From a bacterium (GTDB lineage: Bacteria; Bacillota; Clostridia; Christensenellales; UBA1242): a stretch of DNA of 15,288 nt. The notes beneath the pieces are model-generated. The model worked only from the letters and a program-made list of their open reading frames with translations, was not told the DNA's origin and made no database searches. The stretch lies in the NCBI GenBank assembly GCA_024692805.1, contig JAILMD010000031.1, positions 1 to 15,288 on the forward strand, written 5' to 3'. Below, piece by piece: positions 8,361-15,086 of the stretch; position 1 is the stretch's first letter, and each line of letters starts with the position of its first letter. Position numbers and translations under genes: made by a program.

Positions 8361-8389
8361 ATTATACCCTACATTTAATTTTATAGCAA
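8361..8389 (-). promoter_or_regulatory. Promoter of the unknown-DUF1538-PII operon
   Basis: On the minus strand, TTGCTA (8389-8384) and TATAAT (8366-8361) have a 17-bp spacer. A leader of about 25 bases follows, including GGGG (8336-8339) before the ATG at 8330. The -10 is a perfect consensus and the -35 matches 4 of 6. Confidence 0.7.
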
Positions 8390-8415
8390 ATAAATTAAAC
8401 CCATATAATTTTATC

Positions 8416-8436
8416 TTTTGGTAAATTTTACCAAAA
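8416..8436. promoter_or_regulatory. Perfect 10+1+10 palindrome, candidate operator
   Basis: Arms TTTTGGTAAA and TTTACCAAAA flank a single T. It lies between the two divergent promoters, 26 bp upstream of the DUF1538 operon -35 and 23 bp upstream of the regulator's -35. The loop is too short for an RNA hairpin, so a dimeric regulator site is more likely. The WYL regulator encoded next to it is the obvious candidate ligand. Confidence 0.6.
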
Positions 8437-8439
8437 ATT

Positions 8440-8451
8440 GAACATTTGTTC
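8440..8451. promoter_or_regulatory. SOS-box-like LexA site
   Basis: GAACATTTGTTC: perfect 5-bp arms (GAACA/TGTTC) around TT. This matches the Gram-positive LexA/DinR consensus GAAC-N4-GTTC. It ends 8 bp before the -35 of the WYL regulator gene, close enough to affect that promoter. One short site in AT-rich DNA can arise by chance. Confidence 0.45.
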
Positions 8452-8459
8452 TAATTTTA

Positions 8460-8488
8460 TTGCAATCTCCTCCTCGTTTGTTTAAAAT
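8460..8488 (+). promoter_or_regulatory. Promoter of the WYL regulator gene, probably leaderless
   Basis: TTGCAA (8460-8465), 17-bp spacer, TAAAAT (8483-8488). A start about seven bases downstream falls on the A of the ATG at 8495. There is no Shine-Dalgarno sequence before that ATG. A second -10-like TATAAT (8488-8493) is too close to the ATG and lacks a spaced -35. Confidence 0.5.
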
Positions 8489-8494
8489 ATAATT

Positions 8495-9418
8495 ATGAAC
8501 AATTTAGTTGCGGTTGGCATTTTAATTGCCCTAATAAATAACAAAAGGATATGTTCTAGAGATTTGGCGGATAAGTTTGAGGTTTCACAAAAAACAATCT
8601 CAAGATATGTTTTAAGTTTAATTAATTCCGGAATACCTATAACCTGTCACCAAGGCAAAAATGGCGGAATTGAAATTAGTGATGATTTTGTTTTAAATAA
8701 AAACTTTTTAACCGAGCAAGAAATTGCAAGGATTTTATCATTGATTAAAACCTGCGGAATTGAAAATGTTGATGCTTTAAGCAAAAGCGCTTCAACAAAA
8801 TTACTGCAAACTTTAAACAATTCAAGCGTAAAACCTGAAAATAATTTAATAATTGACGATATTCCTTGGGGTGCGCAAGAAAATAACTTTAAAAAATATA
8901 AGGGATTAATTGACCTTTGTTCTCAGAATAATGTTATAAATTTTTCTTATGTTGCCTTAAACGGTAATCAAACCAAAAGGCGCGTTAACCCATATGCCAT
9001 TGTTAAAAAAGATGGCGTTTGGTATCTTTATGGGTTTTGTGAAAATCGAAATGATTTTAGGCTCTTTAAATGTTCGAGAATATCAAACTTAGAAAAGCTT
9101 GATGAAAAATTTGAAAGAAAAAATATTGATTTACTTAACAAACCTTGGCTTAAAGGCGGAGTTTTTAACTCTAAAATAACACTAAGGTTACAAGTTAGTA
9201 AATCAATATTATCTGATGCGCCTGATTGGCTAGAAAATATTAAAATAATTAATTCTTTTGAAGATGAAGTTATCATTGAAGGCGAAGCCATCAACACATC
9301 AGGCCTAATAACAAAAATAATTAGTTATAGCTCAAAGATAATAGTTTTAAGCCCAAAAGAAATAGCTTCTGCCGTTTGTAACACTTGCAAAAGAATAATG
9401 TTAAACTACGTCAATTAA
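8495..9418 (+). CDS. WYL-domain transcriptional regulator (YafY type)
   Basis: 307-residue DNA-binding regulator. The N-terminal winged helix-turn-helix (about 5-60) has the DeoR/HTH_11 pattern, with SRDLADKFEVSQKTISRYV (21-39) as the helix pair and a wing at GKNGGIEI. A linker helix leads to the WYL domain (about 132-205), with INFSYVALNG, KRRVNPYAIV (161-170) and the signature W176-Y177-L178, then FRLFKCSRI (188-196). A C-terminal WCX-like region follows. WYL domains bind ligands, sometimes nucleic acid, and several such regulators answer DNA damage or control defence genes. Divergent placement from the DUF1538-PII operon and the shared palindrome suggest control of that operon and of itself (inference). 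The stop shares TTAA (9415-9418) with convergent ddl. Confidence 0.9.
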   Translation: MNNLVAVGILIALINNKRICSRDLADKFEVSQKTISRYVLSLINSGIPITCHQGKNGGIEISDDFVLNKNFLTEQEIARILSLIKTCGIENVDALSKSASTKLLQTLNNSSVKPENNLIIDDIPWGAQENNFKKYKGLIDLCSQNNVINFSYVALNGNQTKRRVNPYAIVKKDGVWYLYGFCENRNDFRLFKCSRISNLEKLDEKFERKNIDLLNKPWLKGGVFNSKITLRLQVSKSILSDAPDWLENIKIINSFEDEVIIEGEAINTSGLITKIISYSSKIIVLSPKEIASAVCNTCKRIMLNYVN

Positions 9419-10542
9419 AGGATGTTTGTTATGAGGTCTTGATTAATTTTAACCTCATTAAAATAAGAAGTTTCAGCAATTTCAACTAGTTTTGAAACAA
9501 GATAGTTTATGTCGCCTATTTTATCACCCCAAAAATAATAAGCGAGCGAACCAGGAACGGTGTTAATTTCATTTAAATAAAGTTTTTTATGTGACTTATC
9601 ATAAATAAAATCAATTCTTATAACCCCACTTAAATTCAAAAGATTAAAGGCCTCATAAGAATATTTTTTTATTAAGGAGGTAACTTTAGGGTTGATTGAA
9701 GAATGCTCTAATTTAATGCTTTCTGGCGCCTTTGTTTTTGTTGGCGCCTTTTTATTTGAGCCAATATATTTATCTTCAAATGTTAAAATTTCATGAACTT
9801 TTTTTGCTTCGCTAACTTCAGAAACAAGCGGATCATTTCCGCTAACCCCAATAACTGAGCAATTAAATTCGCTAAAATTTTCAATGGCCCTTTCAACTAA
9901 AAATTTATTGTCAAATTCAAGACTAAGGTTAATGGCGCTAACAACATCTTTAATTGTTTTGCAAACAGAAATACCAATGCTACTGCCCTGCCTTGCTGGC
10001 TTAACTATAACGGGAAATCTTAACTTTTTAATGGCGTCAAGAATTTTTGTTGGCGAGTTATCCCACTCATTTTTATAATAAAATAAACAATCAATAACAG
10101 GAATTTTTGCCGACTTTAAAACTAGTTTTGAAATAACTTTATCATAGCCAACCGCCTGACCACAAACATTTCCCGCGCTAACAGGAATTTTACAAAATTT
10201 AAGCAGCGCAACAAGACTTCCATCTTCGCCAACTCCGCCGTGAGTTGCTAAAATTGCGGCATCAATTTTAATGTTCTTTTTAAATATTTTTTGCTTATAA
10301 ACTAAAAACGGCTGGCCAAATTTAAATTCCGCTGGTTTTAGTTTTTTGTTCTCTTTCGGATTTTTAAAATCGCCTGACTGACACTTTCCTTCAACGATAA
10401 ACAATTCATTTTCTCTGCTTAAAAAAAGAGGAATTAAGTTAAACTCCTCTTTAGTAAACCCATTTAAAATTTGCATCGCTGAAATTATGCTAATCTCATG
10501 TTCGGCGCTTTGTCCGCCAAAAATTAGTGCAACGTTTTTCAT
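9415..10542 (-). CDS. ddl: D-alanine--D-alanine ligase
   Basis: ATP-grasp enzyme joining two D-alanines for the peptidoglycan stem peptide; the product is the substrate of MurF, encoded just upstream. 375 residues. N-terminal LIFGGQSAEHEISI (6-19, with the catalytic Glu), HGGVGEDGSL (101-110), ATP-binding KPARQGSSIGIS (181-192), RIDF (309-312) and the metal/substrate motif LNEINTVPGSL (323-333). FEDKY (255-259) in the omega-loop region looks like D-Ala-D-Ala ligases with the loop tyrosine rather than D-Ala-D-Lac enzymes, but this rests on a by-eye alignment. A lysine/alanine/proline stretch (264-273) follows. Start ATG at 10542 is preceded by GGGGGG; 30 bp separates it from murF. A 7+1+7 inverted repeat (10552-10566) lies in that gap. 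Confidence 0.95.
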   Translation of the reverse strand: MKNVALIFGGQSAEHEISIISAMQILNGFTKEEFNLIPLFLSRENELFIVEGKCQSGDFKNPKENKKLKPAEFKFGQPFLVYKQKIFKKNIKIDAAILATHGGVGEDGSLVALLKFCKIPVSAGNVCGQAVGYDKVISKLVLKSAKIPVIDCLFYYKNEWDNSPTKILDAIKKLRFPVIVKPARQGSSIGISVCKTIKDVVSAINLSLEFDNKFLVERAIENFSEFNCSVIGVSGNDPLVSEVSEAKKVHEILTFEDKYIGSNKKAPTKTKAPESIKLEHSSINPKVTSLIKKYSYEAFNLLNLSGVIRIDFIYDKSHKKLYLNEINTVPGSLAYYFWGDKIGDINYLVSKLVEIAETSYFNEVKINQDLITNIL

Positions 10543-10551
10543 AATCCCCCC

Positions 10552-10566
10552 AAAGCAATTTGCTTT
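10552..10566. repeat. 7+1+7 inverted repeat in the murF-ddl gap
   Basis: AAAGCAA, T, TTGCTTT. In RNA it could form a six-pair stem with a three-base loop just before the ddl ribosome binding site. It has no T-tract on the minus strand, so it is not a terminator. It could tune ddl translation or be chance. Confidence 0.3.
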
Positions 10567-10572
10567 AAGGCA

Positions 10573-12246
10573 CTATGCGTAATTATCAGGCAAATCATTT
10601 TCAAACAAAACAACGTCTCCGGCTTTAGCAAAACTATTTAAAACGTCAACGGCTTGCTTCGTGCTGCCCGCCCTCAAAATGTGGCTTTGATCAAATTTAG
10701 CATAAATTAATCCGCTTGAAATGGCCTCATAATTTATTGAACCATTAATAATAACATAATCCGCAACCGCCGCCATATTTTTGCCTAACTCAAAGTTTGA
10801 ATTAAATTGATCTTTTCCTAACTCAACAAGCCCTGGAGTTATAATAAATTTCTTGCCTTCAAAGTCTGATAAAACTTCAATTGCCGCATTAGCGCCTTCC
10901 TCACTTCCATTATATGCGTCATCAATAATAACAAGTGAATTATCGCTAGGAACAAGCGCAAGCCTGTGAGCAACCGGCGTAAGTTTGCTAATAGCGTGGC
11001 CAATTTCTTCAATAGTTAACCCAAGATAATCGGCAACCATTGCACAGAGCAAAATGTTTGAAACGTTATGTTTTCCTAAAAGAGCAGTTTTGCAACGAAT
11101 ATTCTTTTCGCCAATATTTAAAACAAACTCACTTCCGCTTGAAGTTGTTTTAAGCCCTGAAACTCTAACACGATCAGTTGTTGAAGTTAAATCAGAAAGC
11201 TCTTTTTTGCCTTCAATTAAGTTATATGCTTCCCTTGTTTTAGCGTTATCGCCATTAACAAACATAATTCCGTTTGCCTTAACACTTTCAGCAAGCTCTA
11301 ACTTTGTTTTAACTAAGTTTTCTTGAGTTTTAAAAGTTCCAAGGTGTTGATTTCCAATTCCTGTTAAAACACCAATTGTTGGGTTAACAAGGTCACAAAT
11401 TTCTTTAATATCACCAACAAATCTAGCGCCCATCTCGCAAACAAAAACTTGATGCTTGCTTAAAAGGTTTTCATCAATAGTTTTAGTTATTCCAAGCGTT
11501 GTGTTATAACTATAAGGCGAAGCGCAAACTTCATATTTTTCAGCAAGCATTGAAGCAAGAATGTTTTTAACGCTTGTTTTAGCATAACTTCCCGTTACGC
11601 CAATTTTGATTAAATTAGGAAACTCGTTTAACTTAGCTTTAGCAATTTTGCAATATCTTTTTGCCCTAAGCTTCTCAAAAGGATAAGTTATAAAGTAAGC
11701 AATTAAAATAAATATAGGAAGCAAAACAGGAGTTAACCCTATTGCACCATATTTAAAGTAAGGAATATAAATCGTCGTAAAATTAAGCAAGAATAATGTT
11801 GCAACGAAAATTAAAACAAATAAAACGCCAATTAACCTATTAATTCGCCTAGTATATCTTAGCGGAGTTTTCTTTGTTACTTGAAATTGGTTAACAACAA
11901 AAATCGTTACAAACAGAAAATAGAAAACTAGCCCGAGCCAAGTCATTATTTTATAAACAATAAAGTTTTCAAGCAAAACGTTAGTTATAAGAAGTGCCGC
12001 AGAGCTTAAGAAGGTTAAAATCAAAAGCCTTCCCCAATAGGCGCCCTTATCTTGCTTAATCCAAATAAAGTAACCTGAAATTCGGTAATTTGATAATTGC
12101 AAAACCTGCAAAAATTTATATCCCGCCATAACAAGCATAACAGCGTTAACAACTGAAATAATTATAACGAGCCAGAAAGTTAGCCACGATTCAAAGCCTA
12201 ATGGAGCAGGCATATCAATTGGTTCTGCTAAAAGCAAATTAAACAT
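10573..12246 (-). CDS. murF: Membrane-anchored MurF-type Mur ligase
   Basis: ATP-dependent ligase expected to add D-Ala-D-Ala to UDP-MurNAc-tripeptide. 557 residues. Five likely membrane segments (about 21-47, 72-92, 96-119, 138-160, 168-189) replace the soluble N-terminal substrate domain of classical MurF. The Mur ligase core follows: P-loop GVTGSYAKTS (216-225), CEMGARFVGDI (270-280), GIGNQHLGTF (296-305), LLGKHNVSNILL (389-400), PVAHRL (424-429) and IDDAYNGSEEGANAAIEVL (441-459). The P-loop has Ala222 where Gly normally precedes the Lys. Start ATG at 12246 has GGAGG upstream and overlaps the hydrolase gene by 8 bp. Direct linkage to ddl supports MurF over other Mur-like ligases; the membrane N-terminus makes it an unusual, probably clade-specific type. 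Confidence 0.82.
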   Translation of the reverse strand: MFNLLLAEPIDMPAPLGFESWLTFWLVIIISVVNAVMLVMAGYKFLQVLQLSNYRISGYFIWIKQDKGAYWGRLLILTFLSSAALLITNVLLENFIVYKIMTWLGLVFYFLFVTIFVVNQFQVTKKTPLRYTRRINRLIGVLFVLIFVATLFLLNFTTIYIPYFKYGAIGLTPVLLPIFILIAYFITYPFEKLRAKRYCKIAKAKLNEFPNLIKIGVTGSYAKTSVKNILASMLAEKYEVCASPYSYNTTLGITKTIDENLLSKHQVFVCEMGARFVGDIKEICDLVNPTIGVLTGIGNQHLGTFKTQENLVKTKLELAESVKANGIMFVNGDNAKTREAYNLIEGKKELSDLTSTTDRVRVSGLKTTSSGSEFVLNIGEKNIRCKTALLGKHNVSNILLCAMVADYLGLTIEEIGHAISKLTPVAHRLALVPSDNSLVIIDDAYNGSEEGANAAIEVLSDFEGKKFIITPGLVELGKDQFNSNFELGKNMAAVADYVIINGSINYEAISSGLIYAKFDQSHILRAGSTKQAVDVLNSFAKAGDVVLFENDLPDNYA

Positions 12247-12958
12247 ATTTTTCCTCCATAAAACATCTTATGATTCTTATAAATTTTTGCGGATTGGTTA
12301 AATAACTAAAATGCCCCGCCTCTTTCTCAATTATTAATTCACTTGGCTTAATTATCTTTTTTAAAGTTTTTGCCATTTTAAGTGGAGTTTCTTTATCTTT
12401 TTCACCCCAATAAATCAAGGTTGGAACTCTTATCTTTGAAAAAGAATTAGTTAAATCTTCATTAACTATGTTAATAAAAGTTTTTCTAGCGGTTTGGTTA
12501 AGTTTAACATAATCTGGTGAGCCAAAAGAATCTAACTTTTCTTTTGAAATGATATGCATTTTTGCAAGTGTTTTACAAAACTTAAACCACCGTACTTTTA
12601 TATAATACCATAAATTATGTTTTTTAGGCAAGCCTGCGCTATCAATTAAAACAATTTTTTTAACAAAACCAGGGTATTTTTCGTAAAATTTTGCTGTAAC
12701 CCTTCCCCCAAATGAATGCGCTATTATTGTTATGTCTTTTGCGCCTAATAAGTCAAGTTCATTTTTAAGCTCATCGCTAAAATCGCTAACCCATAAAACC
12801 TTGCCAGAATTTATTGTTGAATTAAAGTCAACAACAACGCAAAAATATTTATCGCTTAACTCTTTTGCAAAGAAAGAAAAAGAAGAAAAGCCACCGCCCC
12901 AACCATGCAGAAAAACCAAACAGGGCAAATCTTTTCTTCCAAACGTTATCAGTTCCAT
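12239..12958 (-). CDS. Alpha/beta-fold hydrolase
   Basis: 239-residue cytoplasmic serine hydrolase of the alpha/beta superfamily. Complete catalytic set: nucleophile Ser82 in the elbow AHSFGG (80-85), Asp188 in YWGEKDKETP (183-192) and His216 in EAGHFSYL (213-220). HGWGGG (18-23) forms the oxyanion region. A helical cap is inserted around 112-170. The substrate cannot be read from sequence; family members cleave esters, amides or thioesters. Its stop overlaps the start of the membrane MurF by 8 bp and its start follows rimI by 7 bp, with GAGG as ribosome binding site. That tight coupling to murF hints at a cell-envelope role (inference). Confidence 0.88.
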   Translation of the reverse strand: MELITFGRKDLPCLVFLHGWGGGFSSFSFFAKELSDKYFCVVVDFNSTINSGKVLWVSDFSDELKNELDLLGAKDITIIAHSFGGRVTAKFYEKYPGFVKKIVLIDSAGLPKKHNLWYYIKVRWFKFCKTLAKMHIISKEKLDSFGSPDYVKLNQTARKTFINIVNEDLTNSFSKIRVPTLIYWGEKDKETPLKMAKTLKKIIKPSELIIEKEAGHFSYLTNPQKFIRIIRCFMEEKYV

Positions 12959-12965
12959 AAAAACC

Positions 12966-13406
12966 TCAACCTAAAATTTTTCGCAAAACTAACGCGTTTG
13001 TTCCTCTCCCGTTTTCAAAATAATAATTTTTTCTTTCGTAAGATTTAACAAAGCCATTTTTAAGATAAAAACTGATTGCGGATTTATTGTTTTCACTAAC
13101 CTCAAGAAAAATCGTTCTTATTTTTTTAGTAAGTAAAAATTTAGTAGCAAAATCTAAAAGGGACTGCCCAATTTTATTTCGCCTAAAATCTTTATCAACG
13201 GCTATTGAAATAATTTCGGCTTCATCACTTGCAAAACTAACTAAAATAAAGCCTATAATTTTTTTCTTATCTTCACAAACAAAATAGCAAAAATTATGGT
13301 TTTGATAAGAACTTAAAATGGTATTTTTTGTTTCAAGACCAATTGAGTCATGCTCAATAACATAAATATCATTTAAGTCAGTTTTTTTAGCCTTTCTTAT
13401 TTCCAT
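12966..13406 (-). CDS. rimI: GNAT N-acetyltransferase, RimI-like
   Basis: GNAT-fold acetyltransferase, 146 residues. RimI enzymes acetylate the N-terminal alanine of ribosomal protein S18; bacterial members often sit beside tsaB. Visible: acetyl-CoA-binding motif A, IISIAVDKDFRRNKIGQSLL (65-84, with RRNKIG as the pyrophosphate loop), FLEVSENNKSAISFYLKNGF (100-119) and the C-terminal YYFENGRGTNALVLRK. A TTG codon at 13421 gives a longer reading, but AAAGGA (13418-13413) lies six bases before the ATG at 13406 and decides the start. It overlaps tsaB by 20 bp. The substrate is inferred from family and tsaEB linkage. Confidence 0.85.
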   Translation of the reverse strand: MEIRKAKKTDLNDIYVIEHDSIGLETKNTILSSYQNHNFCYFVCEDKKKIIGFILVSFASDEAEIISIAVDKDFRRNKIGQSLLDFATKFLLTKKIRTIFLEVSENNKSAISFYLKNGFVKSYERKNYYFENGRGTNALVLRKILG

Positions 13407-13974
13407 TTTTATTCCTTTCAATTTCTGCTTGGCTTAATCTTAAATAAAGTGGTTCAATAGTTTTAGCATCAACAAAATTTTTAGCATTAAATTTTTCTAA
13501 AACAACCTTTTCTCTATCAATTTTAACAATTTTTTGGTGAGTCAAACTTAGGTCTTCACAAACTAAAATTTCTCTCTTATTCTTTTCTTCAAACTCAGTT
13601 TTGTCTACACAATTTTGCGACTTTGTATCATCAACATAAACAAAATTTGAAAAACCTTTGACAGCCCTTTGTCCTTTATTATTGTATGCAATAGTTTCAA
13701 AACTCGTAAACGCAATTAGCGGAATTTTGCTAACAAAACTCATTGTTTTAGCAATAGTTAACCCAACCCTAATTCCTGTAAAACTTCCTGGGCCAATGCT
13801 AACAGCAATAGCGTCAAGGTCAGTTGTTTCAATTTTAGCGTCAGTTAAACAATCATTAATCATTTTAAGTGCTTCATCACTAACCTTGCTATCATTTTTT
13901 CTTTCAAAAATCTTATCACCAGAAATGAGCGAAACATAGTTTCCGTTAGAACAATCAATTATCAAAATCTTCAT
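13387..13974 (-). CDS. tsaB: tRNA t6A biosynthesis protein TsaB
   Basis: ASKHA-fold partner of TsaD and TsaE in making N6-threonylcarbamoyladenosine at position 37 of ANN-decoding tRNAs. 195 residues, slightly short for the family. The hallmark VSIGPGSFTGIRVGLTIAKT (58-77) is present, as is the C-terminal IEPLYLRLSQAE (173-184). The usual phosphate-loop region near the N-terminus (DCSNGNYVSLI) is reduced, as expected for TsaB, which is not itself catalytic. It overlaps both neighbours by 20 bp; GGGAG (13989-13985) lies 10 bases before the start. TsaD is not in the window and must be encoded elsewhere. Confidence 0.94.
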   Translation of the reverse strand: MKILIIDCSNGNYVSLISGDKIFERKNDSKVSDEALKMINDCLTDAKIETTDLDAIAVSIGPGSFTGIRVGLTIAKTMSFVSKIPLIAFTSFETIAYNNKGQRAVKGFSNFVYVDDTKSQNCVDKTEFEEKNKREILVCEDLSLTHQKIVKIDREKVVLEKFNAKNFVDAKTIEPLYLRLSQAEIERNKNGNKKG

Positions 13975-14377
13975 AAAAAATTATCTCCCTAACATTATCT
14001 CCGCGCTTTTTAATTTCAACCTTTTTGCTATTTTTAGGAAAAACATTTTGCGCCCTCTCTGGCCATTCAACAAGGCATATCCCATCGCCATAAAGATAAT
14101 CTTGAATTCCTATTAAATCAAGTTCGCCCTCATCTTCAATTCTATATAAATCAAAATGATAAACGGGAATTTTTCCTTCATAAGTGTTAATAATCGTAAA
14201 CGTTGGGCTAGTTACTGCGCTCTTTGAAAACGCCGAAACAAAACCCTTGCTAAAAACAGTTTTACCAGCGCCAAGATCACCAAACAGCAAAACAACGTCG
14301 CCCTTCTTGCAAGTTTTTGCAAAGTTTGCGGCAACTTTGTTTGTTTCTTTTTCACTTTTTGTTATTACATTTTTCAC
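13955..14377 (-). CDS. tsaE: tRNA t6A biosynthesis ATPase TsaE
   Basis: P-loop ATPase that binds the TsaB-TsaD complex and resets it during t6A synthesis. 140 residues. Walker A GDLGAGKTVFSKG (33-45), SPTFTIINTYEG (57-68), YHFDLYRIEDEGELDLIG (73-90) and LVEWPERA (102-109) are all present. The start is GTG at 14377: its first base overlaps the stop of the deoC-like gene, and the nearby ATG is out of frame. AGGG lies eight bases upstream. It overlaps tsaB by 20 bp. Confidence 0.95.
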   Translation of the reverse strand: MKNVITKSEKETNKVAANFAKTCKKGDVVLLFGDLGAGKTVFSKGFVSAFSKSAVTSPTFTIINTYEGKIPVYHFDLYRIEDEGELDLIGIQDYLYGDGICLVEWPERAQNVFPKNSKKVEIKKRGDNVREIIFYEDFDN

Positions 14378-15051
14378 TATAAAACCCTGCTTGTTCCTAT
14401 TCTTGTTGCGCCCATTCTTACTAAGTTATTAGCAATAACCTTGTTTGAAACGCCCCCAGACGCTTTGATCTCACATTTATTTTTAGCCGAACTTGCTATT
14501 ATTTCAACGATTTCAGGAGTAACGCCACCTTGGCCAAACCCTGAATTTGTCATAATATAATCAACCTTACATTTAACTAAAACTTTTGTTATTCTTGCTA
14601 TTTGCTCGCGGTCAAGAAAACTTGTTTCAATAACGGCTTTAACAACTTTTTTACGACTATTTCTAACAACTCTTGAAACTTCAGTTCTTATTGCCCTGTA
14701 ATCTTCTTCTAAAATAAGGCCAGAAGAAATGCAAAAATCAACTTCATCAGCCCCATCACTAAAACACTTTTTTGCCGAAGCGATTTTAGCTGAACTTTGG
14801 CTCTCACCAAATGGAAAATCAACACACGCTATAACTTTAACCGCCCCATCTAACTTGCTTTTAATATAACTTGAAGCAAGTTTAACAAAACGCGGAAAAA
14901 CAACAACACCAAGATATCTGTTTTTATAGGCAATGTTGCAAAAATTATAAACGTCTTTGCTTGTTGCCTTTGGGTTTAAAAGCGTTAACTCAACTTTACT
15001 GTTAAGGTCACCTAGGCCGTCAGTTATTAAATTGTTTTTCTTCCCAAACAT
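14377..15051 (-). CDS. DeoC-family aldolase homologue lacking the Schiff-base lysine
   Basis: TIM-barrel protein of the deoxyribose-phosphate aldolase (DeoC) family, 224 residues. DeoC splits 2-deoxyribose 5-phosphate to acetaldehyde and glyceraldehyde 3-phosphate through a lysine Schiff base. Family motifs: VELTLLNPKAT (20-30), VVFPRFV (50-56), GADEVDFCIS (100-109), VKAVIETSFL (137-146), IKASGGV (195-201, keeping the second active-site lysine K196) and RIGTSRVL. The Schiff-base motif, normally F/Y-I-K-T-S-T-G, reads YIMTNSGF (165-172): the lysine is Met167, encoded by a plain ATG. Classical aldolase activity is therefore doubtful; it may have a different reaction or a binding role. The start at 15051 has no Shine-Dalgarno. 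It heads the tsaE-tsaB-rimI-hydrolase-murF-ddl operon. Confidence 0.85.
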   Translation of the reverse strand: MFGKKNNLITDGLGDLNSKVELTLLNPKATSKDVYNFCNIAYKNRYLGVVVFPRFVKLASSYIKSKLDGAVKVIACVDFPFGESQSSAKIASAKKCFSDGADEVDFCISSGLILEEDYRAIRTEVSRVVRNSRKKVVKAVIETSFLDREQIARITKVLVKCKVDYIMTNSGFGQGGVTPEIVEIIASSAKNKCEIKASGGVSNKVIANNLVRMGATRIGTSRVL

Positions 15052-15057
15052 AGTTTT

Positions 15058-15086
15058 ATTATATAATTAAAGTTAGTTTATTGCAA
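15058..15086 (-). promoter_or_regulatory. Promoter of the deoC-tsaEB-rimI-murF-ddl operon, probably leaderless
   Basis: On the minus strand, TTGCAA (15086-15081), 17-bp spacer, TATAAT (15063-15058), then six bases to the ATG at 15051. Transcription would start at or beside the start codon. A 12-bp palindrome, GATTTTAAAATC (15089-15100), lies directly upstream of the -35. Confidence 0.6.

Noticed and set aside
9720..9755. Short direct repeat (TTGGCGCC twice) as a mobile or recombination site.
   Set aside because: It lies inside ddl and simply encodes a Lys-Ala-Pro-type repeat in a variable loop.
13407..13421. TTG start for RimI, five residues longer.
   Set aside because: The AAAGGA ribosome binding site lies within this extension and is correctly spaced for the ATG at 13406.
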